DNA of 64,000 nt from Yoonia sp. GTDB lineage: Bacteria > Pseudomonadota > Alphaproteobacteria > Rhodobacterales > Rhodobacteraceae. Position 1 is the stretch's first letter, and every line of letters begins with the position of its first letter. A program made the translations under genes and the position numbers. The stretch spans positions 152,831-216,830 of the forward strand of contig JAQXEG010000013.1 of assembly GCA_029250945.1 (NCBI GenBank), in the 5' to 3' direction. The notes beneath the pieces are model-generated. The model ran no database searches, was not told where the DNA came from, and was given only the letters and a program-made list of their open reading frames with translations. Shown here in pieces: positions 35,005 to 43,888 of the stretch.

Positions 35005-35580
35005 ATGCCGACCAAAGGCGAAGCCACGCCCATGACAGATCAATTGACAGCCCGCGGGCGGGCCGAACTGCTGGCCGTGCGCCGCGAAAGCCGTAGCCTT
35101 TATTGGATGGTGGCGATTTTCAGCTTTTTCGTGAACCTGCTGATGCTGACTGGCCCGCGAACGTCTATGACCGTGTGCTTGGCAGCCGGAGCCTTGAGAC
35201 ACTGATCGCCCTGTCTGTGTTGGTGGCGCTTCTATACGGCGGCATGGGCATTTTGAATTTCATGCGCGGCCGTGTCGGCGCGCGTTTTCAGGCACGATTG
35301 GACCGCCGCGTATTTTTCGCAGTGCTAAAGGCAACAACGCCAAACCGCGCCACGCGCGAGGCATCAACCGGCTTGCATGACCTAGAGGCCGTGCAGCGCC
35401 TGATCACATCGCCCGCGCTGATGGCGTTGTTTGATCTGCCGTTTGCGCCGCTGTTTTTCCTTGGCATCTTTGTGTTTCACCCGATGATGGGCATTCGTCC
35501 GCACAGCCGACCGCAGCCCGATGGATTACCTGTTAAAACCGCTTGCCGATTATTTCGCCAAAGCATTCCGCGAGCAGTGA
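35005..35580 (+). pseudogene. Type I secretion remnant: start of ABC exporter fused to end of HlyD-family gene
   Basis: The 5' part encodes the N-terminus of a PrtD-type ABC permease/ATPase (ELLAVRRESRSLYWMVAIFS, NLLMLTGP). A small deletion with frameshift near 35155 follows, and the rest continues NVYDRVLGSRSLETLIALSV, GLHDLEAVQRLITSPALMAL and LFFLGIFVFHPMMG in another frame. At about 35490 the sequence jumps to the C-terminus of an HlyD-type membrane-fusion protein: FVRTADRSPMDYLLKPLADY, then FAKAFREQ and TGA at 35580. The ATP-binding half of the ABC protein and nearly all of the fusion protein are deleted, so the exporter is gone. Confidence 0.85.
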
Positions 35581-35637
35581 TTGCACACCACCCGATTGCC
35601 CACTAGCGTCAGCGCAAATTCTGCTGAAGGAGCCACC

Positions 35638-36099
35638 ATGTCCAAGATCGAAGAAAACCTGTCCAAGCTCGGCGTCACCCTGCCGGATGCCCCTGCCCCT
35701 GCGGCCAACTACGTGCCCTATGTGGTCGATGGCAACACGGTCTATGTGTCTGGCCAAATCTCGGCCAATGATGCGGGCCTGATCACGGGCAAACTGGGCG
35801 ACGGCATGTCGGTAGAAGACGGCGCAGCCGCGGCCAAATCCTGCGCAATCAGCCTACTTGCACAGCTCAAGGAGGCCTGCGGCGGCGATATCGACCGTTT
35901 GGACCGTGTTGTGAAACTGGTGGGCTTTGTGAACTCAACCGGTGACTTTACCGACCAGCCTAAGGTGATCAACGGCGCATCCGATTTCCTTGTTGAGGCA
36001 TTGGGCGAACAGGGCCGTCATGCACGGTCAGCCGTCAGCGCCGCGAGCCTGCCGCTTGGTGTGGCCGTGGAAATCGAAGCGATCTTTGCGATCAAATGA
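35638..36099 (+). CDS. RidA family protein
   Basis: 153 residues, longer than the archetypal 128-residue RidA but typical of the subgroup starting MSKIEENLSKLGVTLPDAPA. YVSGQISANDAG, GFVNSTGDFTDQPKVINGAS and a late RSAVSAASLPLGVAVEIEA carry the trimer-interface and active-site arginine positions of the family (RS in HARSAVSA). Such proteins hydrolyse reactive enamine/imine intermediates. AAGGAG lies 8 bases before the ATG. Overlaps the GDPD gene by four bases. Confidence 0.9.
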   Translation: MSKIEENLSKLGVTLPDAPAPAANYVPYVVDGNTVYVSGQISANDAGLITGKLGDGMSVEDGAAAAKSCAISLLAQLKEACGGDIDRLDRVVKLVGFVNSTGDFTDQPKVINGASDFLVEALGEQGRHARSAVSAASLPLGVAVEIEAIFAIK

Positions 36100-36848
36100 C
36101 GCTGCCTGCCGCCTTTTTTGACCACCCGATTGCCCATCGTGCCCTGCATGATGTGACCAACGGGCGGGCCGAGAATTCGACGAAATCCATCACCGCTGCC
36201 CTTGAAGCGGGCTATGGGATCGAGGTGGATTTGCAGCTATCGTCGGATGGCGTGCCAATGGTGTTCCACGACTATGATCTTGGGCGGCTGACCCATGAAA
36301 AGGGGCCGGTCGCCAGACGCACCGCAGCGGAACTGACCCAAATCCCTTTGCGCCATGATGGGGGCGGCATCCCGACCCTCGAACAGCTGTTGACCCAAGT
36401 TGACGGGCGCGTCCCGCTTTTGATCGAGTTCAAGGATCAGGATGGCGCGATGGGTCCGAATGTGGGCCCGCTTGGACAGGCGGCCGCGCATTTCTTGCGC
36501 GGCTACGAAGGTGCGTTTGCGGTGATGTCATTTAACCCACATGCGGTCGCCGAACTGCAACAGCTGTTGCCGGACGCACCCCGTGGCATCGTCACAGACC
36601 CATATCATGCGGATGATTGGCCCACACTTCCGGCGTCCGTGCGCGAAGGGCTGCGCGACATTGCCGACTATGACCCAACGGGGTCCTGTTTCATCAGCCA
36701 TAACCAAGCGGACCTGAGTTCACCGCGCGTGACCGCGCTGAAATCTGCGGGGGCGTCGATCCTATGCTGGACCGTGAAATCCCCCGCGGTTGAGGGTGAA
36801 GCCCGTAAAGTCGCCGACAATATCACATTTGAAGGGTATCTGGCTTGA
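36096..36848 (+). CDS. Glycerophosphodiester phosphodiesterase
   Basis: 250 residues. HRALHDVTNGRAENS at the N-terminus gives the first catalytic His, EVDLQLSSDGVPMVFHDYDL the metal-binding E-D pair and second His, and LLIEFKDQDG a further acid. Hydrolyses glycerophosphodiesters to glycerol-3-phosphate and an alcohol. No signal peptide, so cytoplasmic (UgpQ-like). Translationally coupled to the RidA gene (ATGA overlap). Confidence 0.93.
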   Translation: MTLPAAFFDHPIAHRALHDVTNGRAENSTKSITAALEAGYGIEVDLQLSSDGVPMVFHDYDLGRLTHEKGPVARRTAAELTQIPLRHDGGGIPTLEQLLTQVDGRVPLLIEFKDQDGAMGPNVGPLGQAAAHFLRGYEGAFAVMSFNPHAVAELQQLLPDAPRGIVTDPYHADDWPTLPASVREGLRDIADYDPTGSCFISHNQADLSSPRVTALKSAGASILCWTVKSPAVEGEARKVADNITFEGYLA

Positions 36849-36878
36849 CCCCTGCGGCGGGCCACCCACTTCATACCC

Positions 36879-38054
36879 ATGACAGATGCGATTGAAATCA
36901 GCACCCACCCGACGATAACCGAAATCGGCGTAACCAATTGGGACGCCTGCGCGCGGGCGGGCGGCGAACGACCCGTGGATCCGTTCACGACCTACCGTTT
37001 CCTGCACGCGCTAGAGGTCAGCGGATCCGTCGGCCCCGGAACCGGATGGCAACCCCGCTATTTGCGCGCCAAGCAAGGCGATCAAGTCATCGCGGTGGCC
37101 CCGCTGTATGCCAAGGGGCATTCGCAGGGCGAATATATGTTCGACCACAATTGGGCACATGCATACGAGAATGCGGGCGGGCGCTATTATCCGAAACTGC
37201 AAATTGCTGTGCCATTCACCCCCGCAACAGGGCGTCGGTTTTTGACCCGCGAAGGGTTCGACGCCATCGGAATGGGCGCATTGGTGCAAGGGGCAGTGCA
37301 AATCGCCGCCGACAATGAGGTGTCATCCCTGCACGCCACATTCTGCACAGAGGCAGAGGCGCTTGCGGGTGCGGAGCTTGGCCTGCTGCCGCGGATCAGC
37401 CAGCAGTTTCACTGGGTCAACGACGGGTACGTAGATTTTGACGCGTTCCTGACCACGCTTGCCAGTCGCAAACGCAAAAACATCCGCCGCGAACGGGCTG
37501 CCGCCCAAGGGTTCGGTGGAGAGGTCGTGATGCTGACGGGCGATGACATCCAGCCCGCGCATTGGGATGCGTTTTGGGAATTTTACCAAGATACCGGCGC
37601 GCGCAAATGGGGCACCCCCTATCTGACCCGCGCGTTTTTTGACGCGGCCCAAGAAACGATGCGCAACGACATGCTGCTGGTGCTAGCGATCCGCGACGGG
37701 CGACCCATTGCGGGTGCGTTGAACTTCATCGGGCGCGATACGCTTTACGGGCGGTACTGGGGCTGTGTCGAACACCACGACTGTCTGCATTTTGAGCTGT
37801 GTTACTACACCGCGATCGACTGGGCGATTTCCAACGGGCTACAACGGGTTGAGGCGGGCGCACAGGGCGAACACAAGCTTGCGCGCGGTTATCTGCCCTG
37901 CCCGACCCATTCGCTGCATTGGTTCGGCGATCCGGGGTTTCGGGACGCGGTGAGCAATTATCTGGAACAGGAACGTGACGCTGTGGACCACGAGATTGAA
38001 GTCCTGACCAGTTACGGCCCGTTTCGCAAACCCGATGTAGAGGAACAGCAATGA
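36879..38054 (+). CDS. FemAB/DUF482-like GNAT-fold acyltransferase
   Basis: 391 residues of the peptidoglycan-biosynthesis-related DUF482 group. An N-terminal half with [20 protein letters not shown] and [14 protein letters not shown] leads to the basic [20 protein letters not shown]-terminal GNAT-like part has [55 protein letters not shown] and a final HWFGDPGF. The true acceptor is unknown. It overlaps phhB by four bases and lies 31 bp after the GDPD gene. Confidence 0.88.
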   Translation: MTDAIEISTHPTITEIGVTNWDACARAGGERPVDPFTTYRFLHALEVSGSVGPGTGWQPRYLRAKQGDQVIAVAPLYAKGHSQGEYMFDHNWAHAYENAGGRYYPKLQIAVPFTPATGRRFLTREGFDAIGMGALVQGAVQIAADNEVSSLHATFCTEAEALAGAELGLLPRISQQFHWVNDGYVDFDAFLTTLASRKRKNIRRERAAAQGFGGEVVMLTGDDIQPAHWDAFWEFYQDTGARKWGTPYLTRAFFDAAQETMRNDMLLVLAIRDGRPIAGALNFIGRDTLYGRYWGCVEHHDCLHFELCYYTAIDWAISNGLQRVEAGAQGEHKLARGYLPCPTHSLHWFGDPGFRDAVSNYLEQERDAVDHEIEVLTSYGPFRKPDVEEQQ

Positions 38055-38344
38055 CCTTATCTGACACAGACCGCCGCAGGCTGATCGCCCCGCTTTTGGA
38101 CAACGGCTGGGCCATGGTCGCCGAACGCGACGCGATCCAAAAGACATTCACGTTTCGCAATTTTGTTGACGCGTTCGGGTTTATGACCCAAGCCGCCATC
38201 TGGGCAGAAAAGCTGAACCATCACCCCGAATGGTCCAATGTTTACAAAACCGTGGACGTGATCCTGATCACCCATTATGTGAACGGATTATCGGAACTGG
38301 ACGCAAAGCTGGCCGCAAAAATGGACACACTGGCAAAGGGCTAA
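38051..38344 (+). CDS. phhB: Pterin-4-alpha-carbinolamine dehydratase family protein
   Basis: 97 residues; full family length. [20 protein letters not shown] and [20 protein letters not shown] contain the two active-site histidines (HH) and the ENVYN-like W-x-N-V-Y box. Normally recycles the pterin cofactor of aromatic hydroxylases; no phenylalanine hydroxylase gene is near. Coupled to the upstream acyltransferase gene and 3 bp before mscS. Confidence 0.93.
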   Translation: MTLSDTDRRRLIAPLLDNGWAMVAERDAIQKTFTFRNFVDAFGFMTQAAIWAEKLNHHPEWSNVYKTVDVILITHYVNGLSELDAKLAAKMDTLAKG

Positions 38345-38347
38345 ACT

Positions 38348-39193
38348 GTGCAAGACCTACTGAACACACCCATCTGGAACGGCAAATCGCTGGCCAATCT
38401 GTTGACGTTGGAATTCCTTGTGGGGATCGCTGGCAATGTGGTTTCCGCAATCGCCATCTTGATCATCGGGTTCATGATCGCGGGTTGGTTGGGGCGCCGT
38501 GTGACCAACTTGGGCGGACGCCACCGGCATCTTGACGATACGCTCTTCAAGTTCCTCGGTAACATCATCCGTTACGTCGTGATCGGCTTTGCGGTGCTGT
38601 TCGTGCTGAACACGTTTGGCATTGAAACGACATCTATCGTGGCGGTAATTGGTGCCGCGGGCTTGGCAATCGGTCTCGCGTTGCAGGGCACACTGTCCAA
38701 TGTCGCAGCGGGCGTGATGATCATCTTTTTTCGCCCGATCAAGATCGGCGACTTTGTCGAGGTCGACGGCCAGATGGGAACCGTCAAAGACGTGACGCTC
38801 AACTTTACGGAACTGGCGTCTGTCGTGAACGTGCAAATTATCATCCCCAATGCACAAGTGTGGGGCAAGACGATCACCAACTATTCGTCCTATCCAACGC
38901 GGCGGGCGGAGTGGGAATTTGGTGTCGGTTACGGTGCAAATCTGGCCCAAGCGGAACGGATTATCCGTGACACGATCATGGCCGACCCACGTAGCCACAC
39001 CGACCCCGAACCGTTCATTCAGGTGAACAATCTGAACGCCAGCTCAGTCGATTTTCTGGTGCGGGTCTGGTGCGATCGGACCGAATATTTCGCCTATCAG
39101 GCCGATATGAAACGCGCCGTGAAAGAGGCGCTTGATGCGGGCGGGGTCGATATTCCGTTCCCCACCCGCACGATTGTTAACGTCGAAGGCTAG
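38348..39193 (+). CDS. Small-conductance mechanosensitive channel (MscS family)
   Basis: 281 residues, the size of E. coli MscS, starting with GTG three bases after phhB. Three N-terminal membrane helices are followed by the pore helix AAGLAIGLALQGTLSNVAAG, then FFRPIKIGDFVEVDGQMGTV and the beta domain ELASVVNVQIIIPNAQVWG, which match the family signature closely. The cytoplasmic vestibule follows. Opens under membrane tension on hypo-osmotic shock; useful to a marine bacterium, especially since mscL in this window looks impaired. Confidence 0.94.
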   Translation: MQDLLNTPIWNGKSLANLLTLEFLVGIAGNVVSAIAILIIGFMIAGWLGRRVTNLGGRHRHLDDTLFKFLGNIIRYVVIGFAVLFVLNTFGIETTSIVAVIGAAGLAIGLALQGTLSNVAAGVMIIFFRPIKIGDFVEVDGQMGTVKDVTLNFTELASVVNVQIIIPNAQVWGKTITNYSSYPTRRAEWEFGVGYGANLAQAERIIRDTIMADPRSHTDPEPFIQVNNLNASSVDFLVRVWCDRTEYFAYQADMKRAVKEALDAGGVDIPFPTRTIVNVEG

Positions 39194-39195
39194 CG

Positions 39196-39684
39196 TTACA
39201 GCGCGGCAAGCAATGTCTCACCTGCTGAAATCTCGCATTCTCCGGGGTTCCCTTCGGCGTTCAGCATGGTCACGACACCATCGTCGACCAGCATGGAATA
39301 CCGCTTAGACCGCGCAACAAACCCGACGGGTGGGGCATCAAAATCCATGCCAACAGCGCGGGTAAACTCAGATGCGGCGTCGCCCAGCATCAGGATGCCC
39401 ACGTCGCCTGCGCCTGTGTCCTTGGACCATGTGTCCATCACAAACGGATCGTTGACGGACAGGCAGATCACCTCATCCACGCCCTTGGCTTTCATCGCGT
39501 CAATGGTGCGCATGAACGACGGAACGTGGGCCGTTGAACAGGTGCCAGTATAGGCGCCCGGCAGGCCAAAGATCACAACCTTGCGGCCTTTCAGCAGGTC
39601 AGCCATCTGCACGGTTTCAGGTCCCTCGGCACCCATCCGGCATAGCGTGGCATCCGGTAGCGTCGTTCCTGTCGTCATTGTCAT
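39196..39684 (-). CDS. Peroxiredoxin, Prx5/AhpE-like (redoxin family)
   Basis: 162 residues. FGLPGAYTGTCSTAHVPSFM contains the peroxidatic cysteine at position 49 in the T-x-x-C context, and SVNDPFVMDTWSKDTGAGDV is characteristic of the Prx5 class. RYSMLVDDGVVTMLNAEGNP follows. Reduces hydrogen peroxide and organic peroxides. The start MTMTTGTTLPDATL at 39684 is used; an open frame to 39762 would run into the divergent gene's promoter. Convergent with mscS, two bases apart. Confidence 0.93.
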   Translation of the reverse strand: MTMTTGTTLPDATLCRMGAEGPETVQMADLLKGRKVVIFGLPGAYTGTCSTAHVPSFMRTIDAMKAKGVDEVICLSVNDPFVMDTWSKDTGAGDVGILMLGDAASEFTRAVGMDFDAPPVGFVARSKRYSMLVDDGVVTMLNAEGNPGECEISAGETLLAAL

Positions 39685-39760
39685 CTGATTTGTCCCTGTT
39701 TGGAATTGCGTCTGTCTTCCCAGCACATATAGGCTGGGGACAAGCAAAAGGAAATTCATC

Positions 39761-40969
39761 ATGCCACATGTCGTTGTTGTTGGGGCCGGTCAGGCTGGAT
39801 CATCACTGGTTGCGAAACTACGCAGCAGCGGATTTGACGGCCAAATCACCCTGATCGGGGCCGAGGATGTGCCACCGTACCAGCGCCCACCACTGTCCAA
39901 GGCATACCTGCTGGGCGACATGGCAGAGGAACGCCTGTATCTGCGCCCCGCAGCATTCTACGCGGACAATGACATCGACCTGCGGCTGGATACCCGCGCT
40001 GTTGGTGTGGATGCGGCGACCAAGACTGTGGCCTTGGCGGACGGCAGCAGCCTGACTTATGACAAGCTGGCGCTGACCACCGGATCGCACCCGCGCACCT
40101 TGCCCACGACTATTGGCGGTATGCTCGATGGCGTATTCAGCGTGCGTGACCTGAAAGACGCTGACGCCATGGCCCCTGCATTTACCGCAGGTAAAAAGGT
40201 GCTGATTATTGGCGGCGGCTACATCGGGCTAGAGGCGGCGGCAGTTGCATCCAAGCTGGGTTTGCACGTGACACTGGTCGAAATGGGCGAACGCATTTTG
40301 CAGCGGGTCGCGGCCCCGCAAACATCCGACTTTTTCCGCGATCTGCACACATCCCATGGAGTGGACATCCGCGAAGGGGTGGGCCTTGATCGTCTGCTTG
40401 GCACGGACCATGTCACCGGCGCGCGACTGACCGACGGGTCCGAGTTGGACATCAACTTTGCCGTGGTTGGTGTGGGCATCATGCCCGCGACAGCATTGGC
40501 CGAAAGCGCGGGCGTCACCGTCGACAATGGCATCTTGACCAACGCCCATGCGCAAACATCCAACGCGGATATCTACGCAGCAGGCGACTGCGCCACGCTG
40601 GAATTCAACGGCCAAACGATCCGGTTGGAAAGCGTGGGCAACGCGATTGATCAGGCCGAGGTCGCAGCACAACACATCGCGGGTCATGAAGTGGCCTATA
40701 CGCCAAGGCCGTGGTTCTGGTCGGATCAATACGACTGCAAACTGCAAATCGCTGGTCTAAACATTGGCTATGATGACGTGCATGTACGCATGGGTGATGA
40801 CGGGCAATCGCATTGGTATTATGCGGGCGATACGCTGTTGGCGGTGGATGCCATGAACGATCCGCGCAACTATATGATCGGCAAGCGCCTGATCGAGGCG
40901 GGCAAATCCCCGACACCCGCCCAGATCACAGACCCCAACACCGATATGAAGGCCCTGCTAAAGGCATGA
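39761..40969 (+). CDS. FAD-dependent ferredoxin/rubredoxin reductase-like oxidoreductase
   Basis: 402 residues of the putidaredoxin-reductase type. The FAD motif GAGQAGSSLVAKLRSSGFDG is N-terminal, PPYQRPPLSKAYLLG follows, the NAD motif GGGYIGLEAAAVASKLGLHV is near residue 150, and YAAGDCATLEF near 265 is the second FAD motif. The C-terminal dimer domain ends normally. It would pass electrons from NAD(P)H to a small Fe-S protein; no ferredoxin or P450 gene is adjacent. Overlaps rsmD by four bases. Confidence 0.92.
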   Translation: MPHVVVVGAGQAGSSLVAKLRSSGFDGQITLIGAEDVPPYQRPPLSKAYLLGDMAEERLYLRPAAFYADNDIDLRLDTRAVGVDAATKTVALADGSSLTYDKLALTTGSHPRTLPTTIGGMLDGVFSVRDLKDADAMAPAFTAGKKVLIIGGGYIGLEAAAVASKLGLHVTLVEMGERILQRVAAPQTSDFFRDLHTSHGVDIREGVGLDRLLGTDHVTGARLTDGSELDINFAVVGVGIMPATALAESAGVTVDNGILTNAHAQTSNADIYAAGDCATLEFNGQTIRLESVGNAIDQAEVAAQHIAGHEVAYTPRPWFWSDQYDCKLQIAGLNIGYDDVHVRMGDDGQSHWYYAGDTLLAVDAMNDPRNYMIGKRLIEAGKSPTPAQITDPNTDMKALLKA

Positions 40970-41532
40970 GAATCATCGGCGGCACCCATCGCGGCACGAT
41001 CCTGACAGAGGTTGGGGCGGGTGATACCGCCGCACATCTGCGACCGACGTCCGATCGCGTGCGTGAAAACCTGTTCAACGTCCTGATGGGTGGTCGTTTC
41101 GGGCGACCTGTTGTGGGCGCGCGTGTTCTAGATTTATTTGCAGGCACCGGCGCGCTGGGGCTAGAGGCGCTGTCGCGGGGCGCGGCATACGCCACATTCG
41201 TCGACAACGGCAAGGTAGCCGGAAAGCTGATCGCGGCCAATATCGCCAAGCTGCGCCGCGCCGACGACACCGCATTTCTAAGGTCCGAGGCCATATCCAT
41301 CCCCAAGGCGCCCGCACCCTGCGATCTGGTTTTCATTGATCCGCCCTATGGCAAGGGGCTGGGCGTCAAGGCGCTTTATGCCGCTGCGGCACAAGGCTGG
41401 ATCGCGCCAGAGGGGTTGATCGTCTGGGAAGAAAGCACCGCGCAACCCGCACCCGCAGGATTTCAAAGGCTTGATAGCAAACGCTATGGCGAGACGTGGA
41501 TCACGTTTCTGCGGGCCACGGCATCAGCCTAG
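40966..41532 (+). CDS. rsmD: 16S rRNA (guanine(966)-N(2))-methyltransferase
   Basis: 188 residues beginning MRIIGGTHRGTIL. RPTSDRVRENLFNVL is the family signature, VLDLFAGTGALGLEALSRGA the SAM-binding motif I, and VFIDPPYGKGLG the catalytic DPPY (motif IV). Methylates G966 of 16S rRNA. Its ATG overlaps the TGA of the FAD oxidoreductase gene. Convergent with map by four bases. Confidence 0.95.
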   Translation: MRIIGGTHRGTILTEVGAGDTAAHLRPTSDRVRENLFNVLMGGRFGRPVVGARVLDLFAGTGALGLEALSRGAAYATFVDNGKVAGKLIAANIAKLRRADDTAFLRSEAISIPKAPAPCDLVFIDPPYGKGLGVKALYAAAAQGWIAPEGLIVWEESTAQPAPAGFQRLDSKRYGETWITFLRATASA

Positions 41533-42338
41533 CCATAGGTTGGATGAAACTTACCTGCGGGTGACATCGTAAAAATCTCTGCCCCGTTGGCGGTGATCCC
41601 GATGGAATGTTCAAACTGCGCAGAAAGCGATTTGTCACGTGTCACTGCGGTCCAGTCGTCAGCCAAAACCTTGGTTTCAGGACGGCCCAAATTGATCATC
41701 GGCTCGATGGTAAAGAACATACCTTCTTCCAGCACAGCACCCGTTCCGGCGCGGCCATAGTGCAGCACATTGGGCGGTGAATGAAACACGCGCCCCAATC
41801 CGTGGCCACAAAAATCGCGCACAACGGACATGCGCTGGCTTTCGGCATACACTTGGATCGCGTGACCGATATCACCAAATGTATTGCCCGGCTTTGCAAC
41901 CTCGATCCCTTTCATCAGGGCATCGTGGGTGACTTGGATCAAACGCTCTGCCTTGCGCGATAGCTTGCCTGCGACATACATGCGGGACGTGTCCCCGAAC
42001 CAGCCATCGACGATCACAGTGACGTCGATGTTGACGATATCACCATCTTTCAACAGCTTGTCGCTGGGGATGCCGTGACACACAACGTGGTTGATCGAGA
42101 TGCAGCTTGCGTGTTGATAGCCCTTATAACCAATCGTGGCCGAGGTCGCGCCCGCGTCATCCACCATCTGCGTGATGATCCGGTCGATTTCTGCCGTGGA
42201 CTGACCCGGCACAACATGGGCGGCAATGTCATCCAAAATCTGCGCGGCCAAGCGGCCCGCGGCATGCATTCCGGCAAAGTCCGCCTGTTCGTAAATGCGA
42301 ATTCCGTCTTTAGTGACACGTCCCTGATTGGTCTGCAC
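41529..42338 (-). CDS. map: Methionine aminopeptidase, type I
   Basis: 269 residues. Removes N-terminal methionine from new proteins. The metal ligands are visible: INHVVCHGIP (His), NIDVTVIVDGWFGDTSRMY (two Asp), GHGLGRVFHSPPNVLHYGRA (His), FFTIEPMI (Glu) and SAQFEHSIGI (Glu). It lacks the N-terminal SH3-binding extension, so type Ia as in E. coli. Confidence 0.96.
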   Translation of the reverse strand: MQTNQGRVTKDGIRIYEQADFAGMHAAGRLAAQILDDIAAHVVPGQSTAEIDRIITQMVDDAGATSATIGYKGYQHASCISINHVVCHGIPSDKLLKDGDIVNIDVTVIVDGWFGDTSRMYVAGKLSRKAERLIQVTHDALMKGIEVAKPGNTFGDIGHAIQVYAESQRMSVVRDFCGHGLGRVFHSPPNVLHYGRAGTGAVLEEGMFFTIEPMINLGRPETKVLADDWTAVTRDKSLSAQFEHSIGITANGAEIFTMSPAGKFHPTYG

Positions 42339-42412
42339 AGCATTCTTCCTTCATCTTGATACCGTTCACATAGGCCACCGCGCCACGAAAAACCACACCC
42401 CCCGTTTGGTTT

Positions 42413-43126
42413 TCAAACGTTCCCACTATCCCCAATGAACAGCACCGGCTTGTTCAACACGATACGCCCCGTATCCATCACACAATCATAGGCCAGCACC
42501 TCGACCCCTGCGGCCAGCGCCGCGGCAAAGGCAGCCGCATAAGCAGGGTCGATATCGGCGGCAAGGCTAAGGGCGGTGCAGTCGGTCCGTTGCACGACAT
42601 ACAGCATCACGGCACGGTGCCCTTGGGCCACCATTTGCGCAAGCGCATCAAGATGTTTTGCACCGCGCGCAGTAACGCTATCGGGAAACTCCGCAAGGCC
42701 CGCTTGGCGCGACATCGTCACGCTTTTCACCTCGACATATGTATCGGTCGGGCCAGAGAGCAGAAAATCAATCCGGCTTTTGTCCGCATATTTCACCTCT
42801 GCTCGGACATGGTCATAGGGCGGCAACCCGGCGATGCGGCGCGCAGTCACGGCGGGGCCGACAATCCGGTTCGGCACGCTTGTATCGACGCCAACAAAAT
42901 GCCCGTCCGTCTGTTCGATCAATCGCCAGCCATATTTCAGCTTTTTGCGGGGGTCGTCATTGGGTTCCAGCCAGATCCGCGTGCCTTCCTGCGCCATGCC
43001 AAGCATCGAGCCAGGATTGGGGCAATGGGCTACCGCCTCTGACCCATCAGGCAATACCACATCAGCGAGGAACCGTTTGTAGCGGCGGATCAGGCGGGCG
43101 GGGATAAGGGGCGTGGCAAATTCCAT
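42413..43126 (-). CDS. sfsA: SfsA family DNA-binding/sugar fermentation stimulation protein
   Basis: 237 residues. Matches SfsA throughout: LIPARLIRRYKRFLADVVLP, AHCPNPGSMLGM, RRIAGLPPYDHVRAEVKYAD, SRIDFLLSG and TYVEVKSVTM, which form a nuclease-like core (D...E-x-K). Role unclear in general; E. coli SfsA is named for a maltose phenotype. Divergent from the CinA-like operon. Confidence 0.94.
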   Translation of the reverse strand: MEFATPLIPARLIRRYKRFLADVVLPDGSEAVAHCPNPGSMLGMAQEGTRIWLEPNDDPRKKLKYGWRLIEQTDGHFVGVDTSVPNRIVGPAVTARRIAGLPPYDHVRAEVKYADKSRIDFLLSGPTDTYVEVKSVTMSRQAGLAEFPDSVTARGAKHLDALAQMVAQGHRAVMLYVVQRTDCTALSLAADIDPAYAAAFAAALAAGVEVLAYDCVMDTGRIVLNKPVLFIGDSGNV

Positions 43127-43168
43127 ACAGCGACCTATAACCGTTTTAACCAGACAGGAGAAACGCGA

Positions 43169-43888
43169 ATGACCAACCCAACCGCCGCAATGCTTGTAAT
43201 TGGTGATGAAATCCTGTCAGGGCGCACGCGCGACGCGAATATGCACCACCTTGCCGGCCAACTGACCGAGGCCGGCATCGACCTGACCGAGGTTCGGATC
43301 GTGTCCGACGACGCCCCTGCGATCATCGCCGCCGTTCAGGCGTTGTCCGCGAGTTATTCCCATGTGTTCACCTCTGGCGGGATTGGACCAACCCACGATG
43401 ACATCACCGCTGATTGCATCGCAGCCGCGTTTGATACCCCCATTGACATAAGGGACGATGCGCGTGCCTTGCTACAGGCCCATTACGACCGTTCGGGTCA
43501 GGAATTGAACACAGCCCGCCTGCGCATGGCGCGCATCCCTGACGGCGCCACAATGATCGACAATCCGGTCAGCACGGCCCCCGGCTTCACACTCGGCAAC
43601 GTGCATGTGATGGCGGGTGTACCGTCGGTGTTTCAGGCCATGATCGCCTCTGTCCTGCCAACACTATCAGGCGGTGCGCCGCTATTGTCGCGCAGCTTGC
43701 GCGTCGTGCGCGGTGAAGGCGATATTGCGGGGCCGCTGGGTGAATTTGCAGCCCGCCATCCCAATCTATCGGTGGGGTCCTACCCGTTTCAAAAGGATGG
43801 CATCTATGGCGCCAACCTTGTGGTGCGGGGGCAGGATGCTGCAGCGCTTGATGCCGCAATGGCCGAGCTGGGCACGGTTTTCGCGTGA
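43169..43888 (+). CDS. CinA-like molybdopterin-binding domain protein
   Basis: 239 residues: a MoCF-biosynthesis domain as in the N-terminal part of CinA (LVIGDEILSGRTRDANMHHL, FTSGGIGPTHDDITADCIAA, GVPSVFQAMIASVLPTL), without the C-terminal NMN deamidase domain. An AGGAGA element precedes the ATG by 8 bases. First of four overlapping genes (CinA-like, GNAT, CMD, OmpA). Short stand-alone forms are frequent in alphaproteobacteria; the activity is not established. Confidence 0.9.
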   Translation: MTNPTAAMLVIGDEILSGRTRDANMHHLAGQLTEAGIDLTEVRIVSDDAPAIIAAVQALSASYSHVFTSGGIGPTHDDITADCIAAAFDTPIDIRDDARALLQAHYDRSGQELNTARLRMARIPDGATMIDNPVSTAPGFTLGNVHVMAGVPSVFQAMIASVLPTLSGGAPLLSRSLRVVRGEGDIAGPLGEFAARHPNLSVGSYPFQKDGIYGANLVVRGQDAAALDAAMAELGTVFA

